Positions 1 to 7,111 of a stretch of 64,000 nucleotides of DNA are shown here, in pieces. Source of the DNA: 40CM-2-70-7 sp035631315. GTDB taxonomy: Bacteria > Gemmatimonadota > Gemmatimonadetes > Gemmatimonadales > GWC2-71-9. The position numbers and the translations under genes were made by a program. The stretch lies in NCBI GenBank assembly GCA_035631315.1, contig DASQIZ010000115.1, positions 1 to 64,000 of the forward strand, written 5' to 3'. Numbering within the stretch: position 1 is the stretch's first letter; every line of letters starts with the position of its first letter. Below the pieces are notes generated by a model that was not told the origin of the DNA, ran no database searches, and worked only from the letters and a program-made list of their open reading frames with translations.

Positions 1-29
1 ATGTCACACCCCTCCACGACCTTCGCCGC

Positions 30-1505
30 ATGACCAAGAAAACCTACGGCCTTTCCAAATCCCGCTTCACCTCCGGGATGCAATGCCACAAGAAACTCTG
101 GTGGGAAGTCCACGAGCCGGACGCGAAAGAACTGCAACCCGACAAGGTCCTCCAGGACCTCTTCAATCAAGGCCACCTGGTGGGCGAAGCGGCCCGCGCC
201 CGCTTCCCAGGCGGCGTCCTCATCGACCTCCCGCATCGCGACCCCGGCCGCGTCGCCGCCACCCAGAAAGCCCTCGCCGACGGCGCCCCCGCCATCTTCG
301 AAGCCACCTTCATCGCCGACGACACCTTCGTCGCGATCGATGTCCTCAAGAAGGAAGAAAAGGGCTACCGTCTTATCGAGGTGAAGTCCTCCACTTCGCA
401 GAAGCCGGAACATGTGAAGGACGTCGCTGTCCAGGCCCGAGTCGCCGCCGCCTCCGGCATCTCGATCACGTCCACCGAAGTCATGCACCTGAACAGGGAA
501 TTCCGAGCCCCGGACTCCGGGGACCTCTTTGCCCACACGGATGTGACCGCTGACGTCGCCGCCTTCCTGCCGGGGGTGCCCGCGGAGATCAAAGCCCAAC
601 GCGACATGCTCTCAGGCCCCCTCCCCGACGCCCCCCTCGGCCACCATTGCTTCGACCCCAGAGACTGCCCATTCCTCGCCCGGTGCTGGCCGAAAACGGA
701 AGACTTCATCGGCAACCTTGCCGGCGTGGGCCCCAAGACGTCCGTGGCCTATCTCACCCGCGGCATCACGTCGATCAATCAGCTGCCTCCGAAAGAGAAG
801 CTCAACGTCGTTCAGAAACGCCAGCTGAAGGCGATGGCCGAGAAGCGCGTGATCGTCGAACCGACCCTCGCGGAAGATCTCGCACCCATTGTCGGAGCCA
901 AACGGCTCGGCTTCCTCGACTTCGAAACGATCATGCGCGCCATCCCGGTCTGGACCGGCATGGCTCCCTGGCAGCAGGCCGCGGCGCAATTCAGCTACCA
1001 CGAGCGCCAGCCGGACGGCACCTACACCCACGCCGCCCACCTCGCCGAGGGTCCCCTCGACGCCCGGCCGCCGCTGGCCGAAGCGATGATCAAGGCCACC
1101 GCGAACGCGGATGTGGTGCTGATGTACACGTCGTTTGAAAAGACCCGCATCCGCGAGCTCCAGCGCGCCATCCCCGCGCTCGCGGACGACTTGCTCGCGC
1201 TCGAGAAGAAGCTCGTCGACCTCCACCCGGTGGTCCGCAACAACGTCTACCACCCGGACTTCCTCGGCTCCTTCTCGCTCAAGGACATCCTCACTCCCCT
1301 CGTTCCCGAGCTCACCTACTCGGATCTCGTCATCGTGGATGGGCGCGTGGCATCGGTCGAGATCGCCCGCCTCCTGTTTGTCGCGGACAAGATCCCGCCC
1401 CATGAGCGCGAGCGCGTGCGCAACGACCTCCTCAACTATTGTGAGCGCGACACGTGGGCGATGGTGCGTCTGGTGGAAGTTCTGCGGGATCTGGCCGGGA
1501 CGTGA
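30..1505 (+). CDS. DUF2779 protein: Cas4-like Fe-S nuclease fused to a DEDD-type exonuclease
   Basis: 491 aa. The N-terminal half has the layout of a Cas4/AddB-type PD-(D/E)XK nuclease: an isolated cysteine in SGMQCHKKLWW near residue 20, an acidic residue in FVAIDVL followed by LIEVKSS (the D...ExK motif, about residues 100-120), and a three-cysteine group CFDPRDCPFLARC near residues 207-219 suited to holding a 4Fe-4S cluster. The C-terminal half starts with LGFLDFET (about 295-302) and ends with YCERDTWAMVRL, the first and last acidic motifs of RNase H/DEDD exonucleases; this is the DUF2779 region. It probably acts on DNA ends in the cytoplasm, but no member's substrate is assumed here. Its TGA overlaps the GTG of the next gene, so it is translationally coupled to two WYL regulators. 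The ATG at 30 gives the usual family N-terminus. Confidence 0.85.
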   Translation: MTKKTYGLSKSRFTSGMQCHKKLWWEVHEPDAKELQPDKVLQDLFNQGHLVGEAARARFPGGVLIDLPHRDPGRVAATQKALADGAPAIFEATFIADDTFVAIDVLKKEEKGYRLIEVKSSTSQKPEHVKDVAVQARVAAASGISITSTEVMHLNREFRAPDSGDLFAHTDVTADVAAFLPGVPAEIKAQRDMLSGPLPDAPLGHHCFDPRDCPFLARCWPKTEDFIGNLAGVGPKTSVAYLTRGITSINQLPPKEKLNVVQKRQLKAMAEKRVIVEPTLAEDLAPIVGAKRLGFLDFETIMRAIPVWTGMAPWQQAAAQFSYHERQPDGTYTHAAHLAEGPLDARPPLAEAMIKATANADVVLMYTSFEKTRIRELQRAIPALADDLLALEKKLVDLHPVVRNNVYHPDFLGSFSLKDILTPLVPELTYSDLVIVDGRVASVEIARLLFVADKIPPHERERVRNDLLNYCERDTWAMVRLVEVLRDLAGT

Positions 1506-2578
1506 CCAAGACCGAACGCTGGCTCAACCTCTTGGCCTTCCTGCTCGGCCGTGGTACCGCCGCCGCCCGTGAAGACATCCTCTCCCAGGTTCAGGACTAC
1601 AAAGACGATTGGGTTTCCGAGGACGACACGCGCCGAGAATCGGCCCGCCGCAAGTTCGAGCGCGACAAGAAGGAGCTCCGCGCCTTGGGGGTCGAACTCG
1701 AGAAGAAGACGGTCTGGGCAGAACATGCAGACCAGGAGGTGGAGGGTTACCAACTCCACGCCCGGGATTTCTATCTCCCCTACCTTGACGTCCGAACCGC
1801 CACGAGGAACCCGTCCCGCGGCTCACGGCCCTACTCGCTGGCCTCGGTCACCCTCGAACCGTCGGAGATGATGATCTTGCGGCGTGCGGCTGAACGAGTG
1901 GCCCAGGTCACCGGAAACTTGCTCTCCACCGCTGCCCACTCGGCTCTTGGCAAACTCTCGTTCGACATTCCCGAAGTCAGCGACGTAGTGAAGGAAGAGA
2001 TCGTCACGAGGCCGACCGCGGGCTTCGAGAAAGCGTTCCGCGTCCTGTTCGACGGCGTGCGCGAGCGCCGGGCGGTGAAGTGCCGGTATTACGCCATCGG
2101 CCGGGACGAAGAGGAGTCAAGAGTCATCGAGCCCTACGGGATGATGCTGTCCTGGGGCACGTGGTACTGCGTAGGGCGGTCCCGCGAGCGCGATGCCATG
2201 CGGATATTCCGCGTGGACCGGATGCGGGAGGCTGAACCGGTGGCGGGAGAGAAGGGTGCTTTCCGCGTACCGAAGGGGTTCAAGATCGATCAGTACTTGA
2301 AGCGCGCACCCTGGGAGCTGACTGAAGCCAAGCCCGTCACGGTGCGGATCGAAGTCCGATTCCCCCAGTCCCGCTGGGTAATCGGCGAGGGCCTCGGCAA
2401 GGTGGTGAAAGGCGTCACCGAAGATGGAGGCGCCCAGCTCGAGTTCGAAGTCCGCGCGCAGGATCCTTTTCTCCGCTGGCTCCTCACCTTCGGTCACCAG
2501 GTTGAAGTCCTCGAGCCCGCGTCGGTCAAGAAGCAGCTCGACGCCCTTCGCACTTCCGTTGCCGCGCGGTACGCCTGA
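1502..2578 (+). CDS. WYL-domain transcriptional regulator (PafB-like)
   Basis: 358 aa. The start is the GTG overlapping the upstream stop as GTGA; it yields VTKTERWLNLLAFLL, the typical opening of WYL/PafB winged-helix proteins, so the longer in-frame ORF starting at 1454 is not used. An N-terminal HTH (about 1-60) is followed by a WYL domain with RAVKCRYYAIGRDEEESRVIEPYGM and a GTWYCVGRS segment (about 180-260), then a C-terminal WCX-like region. WYL domains sense nucleic acid or nucleotide ligands; PafB and PafC act together as DNA-damage-responsive activators in actinobacteria. The tight coupling to a nuclease upstream and a second WYL gene 2 bp downstream suggests a DNA-repair or defence control pair. 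That role is inferred. Confidence 0.85.
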   Translation: MTKTERWLNLLAFLLGRGTAAAREDILSQVQDYKDDWVSEDDTRRESARRKFERDKKELRALGVELEKKTVWAEHADQEVEGYQLHARDFYLPYLDVRTATRNPSRGSRPYSLASVTLEPSEMMILRRAAERVAQVTGNLLSTAAHSALGKLSFDIPEVSDVVKEEIVTRPTAGFEKAFRVLFDGVRERRAVKCRYYAIGRDEEESRVIEPYGMMLSWGTWYCVGRSRERDAMRIFRVDRMREAEPVAGEKGAFRVPKGFKIDQYLKRAPWELTEAKPVTVRIEVRFPQSRWVIGEGLGKVVKGVTEDGGAQLEFEVRAQDPFLRWLLTFGHQVEVLEPASVKKQLDALRTSVAARYA

Positions 2579-2580
2579 CC

Positions 2581-3495
2581 ATGGCGGACACCGCGTCCAC
2601 CCAGCTCGAGCGGCTCACCAGCCTTATCGCGTGGCTGTCACAGCGTGACAACGACGAACCCATCTCTTACCGCGCCGCCGCGTCCCACCTCGGCGTCACC
2701 GAGGAAACACTCCGCGGCGACCTGGACGTGCTGGTCGGGATCGGAGACGAGTACAAGCCGTGGCTCGCGAGTCTCACGGTGGGTCTCCTGGCGGATGGGT
2801 TCACGGTCTCGAGCCGAGGTCCGTTTCGCAGGCCTCTCCGACTGACGGCCGAGGAAGTGCTGGCGCTCACGGCGCAGATGGCGGGGAGTCAGGGAGGGAA
2901 GCGGCTGGCGGCGAAGCTCCTCGCGACGCTTCCGAAAGCTTCTCGCCCGGAGCTCGCGGAGGAGTCGTTCCTGGTGGGCCCGGCGCCGAGCGGGCACGTG
3001 GAGATGGTGTTGGCGGTGGCGACACTCGGCAGGAGTGCCCGGCACTCGATCGAGATCAACTACTGCGGCTCGGATGGCGAGCCGTCGCACCGGGTCATCC
3101 ATCCGTACCAGATTCTGGAGCAGGATGGCTCGTGGTATTGCTACGCCTGGTGTGAAACGGTGCGCGGCTTCCGGCTCTTCAAGTGTGAGCGGGTACTCGA
3201 GGCGACCCTGACCGGGCGAGCGTTCGAGCACCAGCAGTCCTTCAGACCTCTCACTCGCGCCGATTCGGAGATCCACGCGTCAATTGTGGCCAAAGTGGCC
3301 TTCGAGCCCCGCATCGCTCGCTGGATTCGGGAGGAGCACCCCGGCGGGCATGAGGACAGCCGGGGGCGGTACGTGGTCAGTTTCCGAGTCGCGGATCCGG
3401 CGTGGTTTGTCCGGGAAGTGTTGCAGTACGGGGATGGGGCGGAGGTCTTGGAGCCGGAGAGTCTCCGGGAGGCGGTCAGGGGGGCGGTGGCTTGA
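2581..3495 (+). CDS. WYL-domain transcriptional regulator (PafC-like)
   Basis: 304 aa, starting two bases after the previous stop. The N-terminus (ERLTSLIAWLSQRD...ISYRAAASHLGVTEETLRGDLDVLVGIGD) is a winged HTH. A WYL core follows (SIEINYCGSDGEPSHRVIHPYQILEQDGSWYCYAWCE, about 160-200), then a C-terminal region ending near EVLEPESLREAVRGA. It is shorter than its neighbour, like PafC beside PafB, and the two proteins probably form a heterodimer or domain-swapped pair. No operator could be recognised because the start of the operon lies at the window edge. Confidence 0.85.
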   Translation: MADTASTQLERLTSLIAWLSQRDNDEPISYRAAASHLGVTEETLRGDLDVLVGIGDEYKPWLASLTVGLLADGFTVSSRGPFRRPLRLTAEEVLALTAQMAGSQGGKRLAAKLLATLPKASRPELAEESFLVGPAPSGHVEMVLAVATLGRSARHSIEINYCGSDGEPSHRVIHPYQILEQDGSWYCYAWCETVRGFRLFKCERVLEATLTGRAFEHQQSFRPLTRADSEIHASIVAKVAFEPRIARWIREEHPGGHEDSRGRYVVSFRVADPAWFVREVLQYGDGAEVLEPESLREAVRGAVA

Positions 3496-3597
3496 GCTTC
3501 AAGGCGGCTGAGCTTGTGCGCCAGAGCCAGTTCCGGCAGGAGTCGCCGACGATCTCGACGGTCGGCAGGAATCCGATCGACTCAGTGGGACGCAAGC

Positions 3598-3882
3598 ATG
3601 CTCATATCCTGGCACTCTGTTATGAAGTTGGGTATCACGGAAGCGAGAGCTGTCGTCGTGTGTCCAGACGAGAACCGGGAGTATCGCGACCGGATTACGG
3701 CTCCTCAGCTGAAGGAGCGGGGGCGGACGGTGGAGGACGTGGTCCGCTCGACTCTCAAGGATCCCAAACGCTTCGGAATGACGACGCCAGAACAACTCCT
3801 CAAAGCAGTCGCGGGCAAACATATGCCGACGCTCGGGGAATGGAGCCGGTACCTTGTTAGACGATACGGATGGGTAGACTAA
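3598..3882 (+). CDS. small hypothetical protein
   Basis: 94 aa if started at ATG 3598; ATG 3622 (MKLGITEARAVVV) is an equally good start. The central part is rich in charged residues (CPDENREYRDRITAPQLKERGRTVEDVVRSTLKDPKRFG) with a basic aromatic C-terminus (WSRYLVRRYGWVD), so it looks like a small soluble protein. No family is recognised. The stop codon TAA at 3880-3882 is the first three bases of a perfect palindrome, so the element defines the C-terminus. Codon use is a little less GC-biased than in the upstream genes. It could be a decayed gene fragment. Confidence 0.45.
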   Translation: MLISWHSVMKLGITEARAVVVCPDENREYRDRITAPQLKERGRTVEDVVRSTLKDPKRFGMTTPEQLLKAVAGKHMPTLGEWSRYLVRRYGWVD

Positions 3883-3905
3883 CCCCGGGCGTCAGCCCGG
3901 GGTTC
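3880..3905. repeat. palindromic element, copy A (10-bp arms)
   Basis: Perfect inverted repeat: AACCCCGGGC at 3881-3890 and GCCCGGGGTT at 3895-3904 with loop GTCA. The TAA at its left end is the stop codon of the upstream small gene. It is followed, up to 3990, by further GC-rich stem-loops (for example GCGGC/GCCGC and GCCCG/CGGGC arms), so the whole 3883-4004 spacer is structured. It is the clearest copy of a family found again near 9.3, 10.4, 11.6, 22.5, 40.4 and 48.4 kb. It probably also works as a terminator. Confidence 0.8.
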
Positions 3906-4004
3906 ACGAGAGCCCGGCCCCCACTTGGCCGGCGCGGCATGAAGCCGCGGCTCGGCGTCTGCCCGGTGAGACGGGCTGTCACACCGCCCCCCCATCTTTG
4001 AGCC

Positions 4005-4307
4005 ATGCCCAAACACCCCAAGTTCGACCCCTCAGATCCCCTACTCGACGGCCCCGCCGCTGCCACCCTCGACCTGCACGGATTTCCGGCGGGCGAGGTG
4101 GAGCCCGCCCTCAAGGTGTTCCTTGAGACCTGGAAAGCCCGAATGCCGGGTGCCGTGGTGCACGTCATCACGGGTCGTGGTCGAGGTTCCAAGGGCGCGC
4201 CGATTCTCAGGCCTCTGGTCCGTCGGTTGATCAAGGACCTGCCGGCCGGAATGGTCCGGGATTGGGCCCCCACCCACGACGAGGGCGGATACCGAATCAG
4301 GCTGTAG
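4005..4307 (+). CDS. Smr-domain protein
   Basis: 100 aa, essentially one Smr (small MutS-related) domain. LDLHGFPAGEVEPALKVFL carries the conserved DLHG near residue 22, and VHVITGRGRGSKGAPILRPLVRRLI contains the TGRGxxS-x-G loop near residues 60-66. Smr domains nick or cleave DNA or RNA; stand-alone bacterial versions are linked to mismatch and recombination control or to cleavage of mRNA on collided ribosomes. It lacks the MutS2 ATPase. It stands alone, about 100 bp after the structured palindrome region. Confidence 0.85.
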   Translation: MPKHPKFDPSDPLLDGPAAATLDLHGFPAGEVEPALKVFLETWKARMPGAVVHVITGRGRGSKGAPILRPLVRRLIKDLPAGMVRDWAPTHDEGGYRIRL

Positions 4308-4371
4308 TGTCACACCCCTCCCCGAGACTTGAGGCGGTCGAAGAATCGCCGTCACCTCAAAGGGAGGGGCT

Positions 4372-5022
4372 ATGCGCCCGCAGCTTATGGTCCTCGCCGT
4401 TCTGTGTGTCGCCGGCGTCGGATGTGCCGCACCTATCAACACCTCCACCTCCGTCACGTACCTCGCGCCGGTTGCACCGGTGGTGGATTCCGTCGCCATC
4501 CTGCCGGTGTCGTCGGGTGAGGGTCTCGAGGGATTCCGGCGCCTGATCTCCGACTCCCTGTACGCCGTTCTGGGACGGGAGCGCCGCGAGATCGTCGTCC
4601 TTCCCGCGGACACCACCCTCAACCGCATCAATGCCGCTCACCTGACCGACCGGTACGCGCAGGCCATCCGCGACTATCTGCAGACCTCTGTGCTCGACAA
4701 GGGCACCATCGATTCGATGGGGAGGGCCGTGGGGGTGAAGTATTTCCTCTACACCCGCGCGGCCTACGCGAGCGGGAAGAGCGTCTCCGGCAACTTCCTC
4801 ACCGGCTACTCCACCCGGACGGACCAGGGTCTTCAGCTCTTCGTACACGTCTGGGACGCTCGGCGAGGCGACGTCGTCTGGGAAGCGGTGAACGACGCGG
4901 AGGTTTCAGCCGGTGAGCTGCAGACGTCCCGCGGCCTCGATGAAATCCTCGGCGCCGGTGTCCGCGATCTGGTCGGACGCTGGATGAGTCCCCGTGGGCA
5001 GAGCGACTCGCAGTCGCAGTAG
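4372..5022 (+). CDS. predicted lipoprotein (CsgG/GNA1162-like core suspected)
   Basis: 216 aa. A hydrophobic N-terminus ends in the lipobox VGCA, placing the lipidated cysteine at residue 18. The mature part begins with a beta strand (DSVAILPVSSG), followed by alternating helices and strands and a late segment GLQLFVHVWDARRGDVVWEAVNDAEVS that resembles the 'variant output of a machine' strand pattern of CsgG/DUF799-like periplasmic lipoproteins. That similarity is a weak impression. An AGGGAGGGG ribosome site lies just upstream of the ATG. Likely anchored in a membrane, facing the periplasm. Confidence 0.7.
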   Translation: MRPQLMVLAVLCVAGVGCAAPINTSTSVTYLAPVAPVVDSVAILPVSSGEGLEGFRRLISDSLYAVLGRERREIVVLPADTTLNRINAAHLTDRYAQAIRDYLQTSVLDKGTIDSMGRAVGVKYFLYTRAAYASGKSVSGNFLTGYSTRTDQGLQLFVHVWDARRGDVVWEAVNDAEVSAGELQTSRGLDEILGAGVRDLVGRWMSPRGQSDSQSQ

Positions 5023-5026
5023 TGCC

Positions 5027-5329
5027 GTGGAACTTCAGTCTCCGAGTGGCCAGCGCTTCAAGCTGAACATTGAGGGATATCAGTTTCCCGAAGGACCGAT
5101 GGGGTGGCACGACCGGAACTGGTTGAACATCCGGATCGCGGTTACCCACCCCCGGGGGTCCTGGGAACGGTCTGCTCCCGCCCTCCTGACCGAGGAGGTA
5201 GCGAAGCTGGCTTCGTGGTTCGAGCAGGTCTTTCCTATCGATGCGGCTGCGTTTCTAGCAGCCGCCCTCGATCTGCGGCGGCAACTTGCCATTTTCCCTG
5301 AGCGATCAGGCGATGACTCCGAGCGCTAG
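5027..5329 (+). CDS. WapI-like immunity protein (orphan)
   Basis: 100 aa from GTG 5027. The sequence FKLNIEGYQFPEG...DRNWLNIRIAVTHPRGSWERSAPALLTEEVAKLASWFEQV follows the pattern of WapI-family immunity proteins (a GYQFP turn, a DxxWLNIRI strand, a GSW turn, and a LLTxEVxxLAxWxE helix). Such proteins neutralise contact-dependent or polymorphic toxins in the cytoplasm. It is shorter than the usual family length and no toxin gene lies beside it; the next genes are a hipBA pair. It may be an orphan kept for protection against neighbours. Confidence 0.6.
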   Translation: MELQSPSGQRFKLNIEGYQFPEGPMGWHDRNWLNIRIAVTHPRGSWERSAPALLTEEVAKLASWFEQVFPIDAAAFLAAALDLRRQLAIFPERSGDDSER

Positions 5330-5463
5330 TCAACGCTATCGAGCCACGAAGTCGATGACGGCAGCCGGAACCCATTGGAGCAGCCGACCCTGAGGGCGCA
5401 GGGTAAGTGCTTGCCGCATTTGCCTTTCCGTTTCCAGAGCTGAATGTTCTACACATATAAAGA

Positions 5464-5506
5464 TTAATATCATAGACATTAACCGACTTAGCGGCTATGA
5501 TATTAA
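5464..5506 (+). promoter_or_regulatory. hipBA operator and promoter
   Basis: A perfect 12-bp inverted repeat, TTAATATCATAG (5464-5475) and CTATGATATTAA (5495-5506), lies directly before hipB. Between and within the arms is a plausible sigma-70 promoter: -35 TAGACA (5473-5478), 17-bp spacer, -10 TATGAT (5496-5501). Each promoter hexamer overlaps one arm, so a bound HipB dimer pair would block transcription. The predicted transcript start is 5-10 bases from ATG 5512, suggesting a nearly leaderless mRNA. Confidence 0.75.
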
Positions 5507-5511
5507 CCATT

Positions 5512-5844
5512 ATGGCGCGCGTACTACCACCAATCCCAGGGCCAGCCATCGCGGCACTCCGGCGTCTAGGGTCCGACATACGAGATGCCCGCCGCCGCCG
5601 CAGTCTGTCAACAGACACCGTCGCAGGCCGGGCGTTGATAACTCGCACAACGCTTAGGAAGGTCGAACGCGGAGACCCCTCTGTCTCCCTTGGGATCTAC
5701 GCAACCGTCCTTTATGTACTCGGACTGCTCGATCGCTTGGCGGCACTAGCTGACCCGGGACAGGACCTCACCGGCCTCACCCTTGAGAGCGACCGGCTGC
5801 CTCAGCGGGTCCGGTCCCCCCGACGATTGTGGCGTTATGACTGA
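5512..5844 (+). CDS. hipB: HipB-like antitoxin, XRE-family HTH
   Basis: 110 aa from ATG 5512. An in-frame ATG at 5497 lies inside the operator arm and on the -10 element, so the later start is preferred. Residues about 18-75 form an XRE HTH (LGSDIRDARRRRSLSTDTVAGRALITRTTLRKVERGDPSVSLGIYATVLYVLGL). It should bind the inverted repeat upstream, repress its own operon and neutralise HipA. The stop overlaps the hipA start by 8 bp. The module is visibly less GC-rich than neighbouring genes, consistent with acquisition by transfer. The symbol is by family and position. Confidence 0.8.
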   Translation: MARVLPPIPGPAIAALRRLGSDIRDARRRRSLSTDTVAGRALITRTTLRKVERGDPSVSLGIYATVLYVLGLLDRLAALADPGQDLTGLTLESDRLPQRVRSPRRLWRYD

Positions 5845-7111
5845 CCAAATCGTTCGGGTCTACGTCGACCTGGAGGGAGTATCACACTTTGTCGGTCGGC
5901 TGTACTCGCGATTCGCCAAGGGACGGGAAAGCGCCTCCTTTCTCTACGACGAGTCTTGGCTTCGTCACGCAAGTCATTTCGGCCTTGAGCCTGCCCTCCC
6001 GCTGGACCCTGCCCCCTTTCACACGAAGTCATCGCAGCAGGTTTTTGGATCTATAGGCGACTCGGCACCAGATCGCTGGGGGCGAAATCTTCTCCGAAGC
6101 GCTGAACGGAAGCGCGCCGAAACCGAGGGACGCGCACCCAGAACACTGGGAGAACTAGACTACCTCTTAGGGGTGTCCGACTTCACCAGGGCCGGCGCAT
6201 TACGCTTTCGCTTCGAGACCGAGGGACCTTTTCTAGCAGATGCAAAGGCCCACATCGTGCCGCCATTGGTGCAGCTGCCGGCGCTGTTGGCGGCAAGCAA
6301 CCGCTTCGAGAGTGATGAGGAAACGCCGGACGATATCCGCATGCTGCTCGCCCCCGGATCCTCCCTCGGCGGGGCCCGTCCTAAGGCCTCGATCCTTGGT
6401 AAGGATGGCAACCTCCTGATTGCCAAGTTCCCTTCCGTTCACGACACCTATGATGTCATACGGTGGGAGGCGGTAACCACGACCCTCGCGAGAATGGCGG
6501 GCGTCACAGTCGCAGACTCATCCCTCAATCTGGTCGGCGGGCGTTCTGTTCTCATCCTGCGGCGCTTCGACCGCCAGGGCGGGATTCGCATTCCCTTTCT
6601 ATCCGCGATGAGCCTCCTCGGTGCGAGTGACGGCGAAGATCATTCCTACCTCGAGATCGTTGACACCCTTAGGCAATTCGGCGCAGCGGTCAAGGAAGAC
6701 CTCCACGAAATCTGGCGCCGAATTGTCTTCAACGTGCTCGTGTCGAACACGGATGACCACCTTCGCAACCACGCCATTCTTCTTGAGGGGCAAAGAGGCT
6801 GGCGCCTCTCCCCAGCATTTGACTTGAACCCGACGCCGCGGGACGTTAAGGACCATGTGCTGTCGACATCGATTGTTCGCGAGAATGTGCCGACGGCATC
6901 GATAGGCCTAGCATTGAGCGTCATCAAAGAGTTCGCCCTCAAACCGGACGAGGCCAACGCGATTCTCGGTGATGTTGCCGGAGCAACGAGGAAGTGGCGG
7001 GATGTGGCAGCACGCTATGGCCTGGAGAAGGCGGCCATAGATCGGATGGCGAGCGCATTTGAACACAATGAAGCTGCCAAGGCCCGTGGACTCCTCACGC
7101 TCCTCACTTGA
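5837..7111 (+). CDS. hipA: HipA-like Ser/Thr kinase toxin
   Basis: 424 aa from ATG 5837, overlapping hipB by 8 bp. HipA toxins phosphorylate aminoacyl-tRNA synthetases or related targets and stop growth. Visible motifs: the phosphate-binding GSSLGGARPKASI (about 174-186), AKFPS (196-200), LRRFDR (241-246), MSLLG (258-262), the catalytic NTDDHLRNH (304-312) and the metal-binding FDLNP (328-332), all intact. N-terminal and C-terminal HipA domains are both present at full length. The target cannot be inferred. The 3' end overlaps the convergent M28 peptidase gene by 8 bp. Confidence 0.9.
   Translation: MTDQIVRVYVDLEGVSHFVGRLYSRFAKGRESASFLYDESWLRHASHFGLEPALPLDPAPFHTKSSQQVFGSIGDSAPDRWGRNLLRSAERKRAETEGRAPRTLGELDYLLGVSDFTRAGALRFRFETEGPFLADAKAHIVPPLVQLPALLAASNRFESDEETPDDIRMLLAPGSSLGGARPKASILGKDGNLLIAKFPSVHDTYDVIRWEAVTTTLARMAGVTVADSSLNLVGGRSVLILRRFDRQGGIRIPFLSAMSLLGASDGEDHSYLEIVDTLRQFGAAVKEDLHEIWRRIVFNVLVSNTDDHLRNHAILLEGQRGWRLSPAFDLNPTPRDVKDHVLSTSIVRENVPTASIGLALSVIKEFALKPDEANAILGDVAGATRKWRDVAARYGLEKAAIDRMASAFEHNEAAKARGLLTLLT

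Noticed and set aside
1454..1501. Upstream start for the first WYL gene
   Set aside because: It would overlap the nuclease gene by 52 bp; GTG 1502 gives the family N-terminus and a standard 4-bp overlap.
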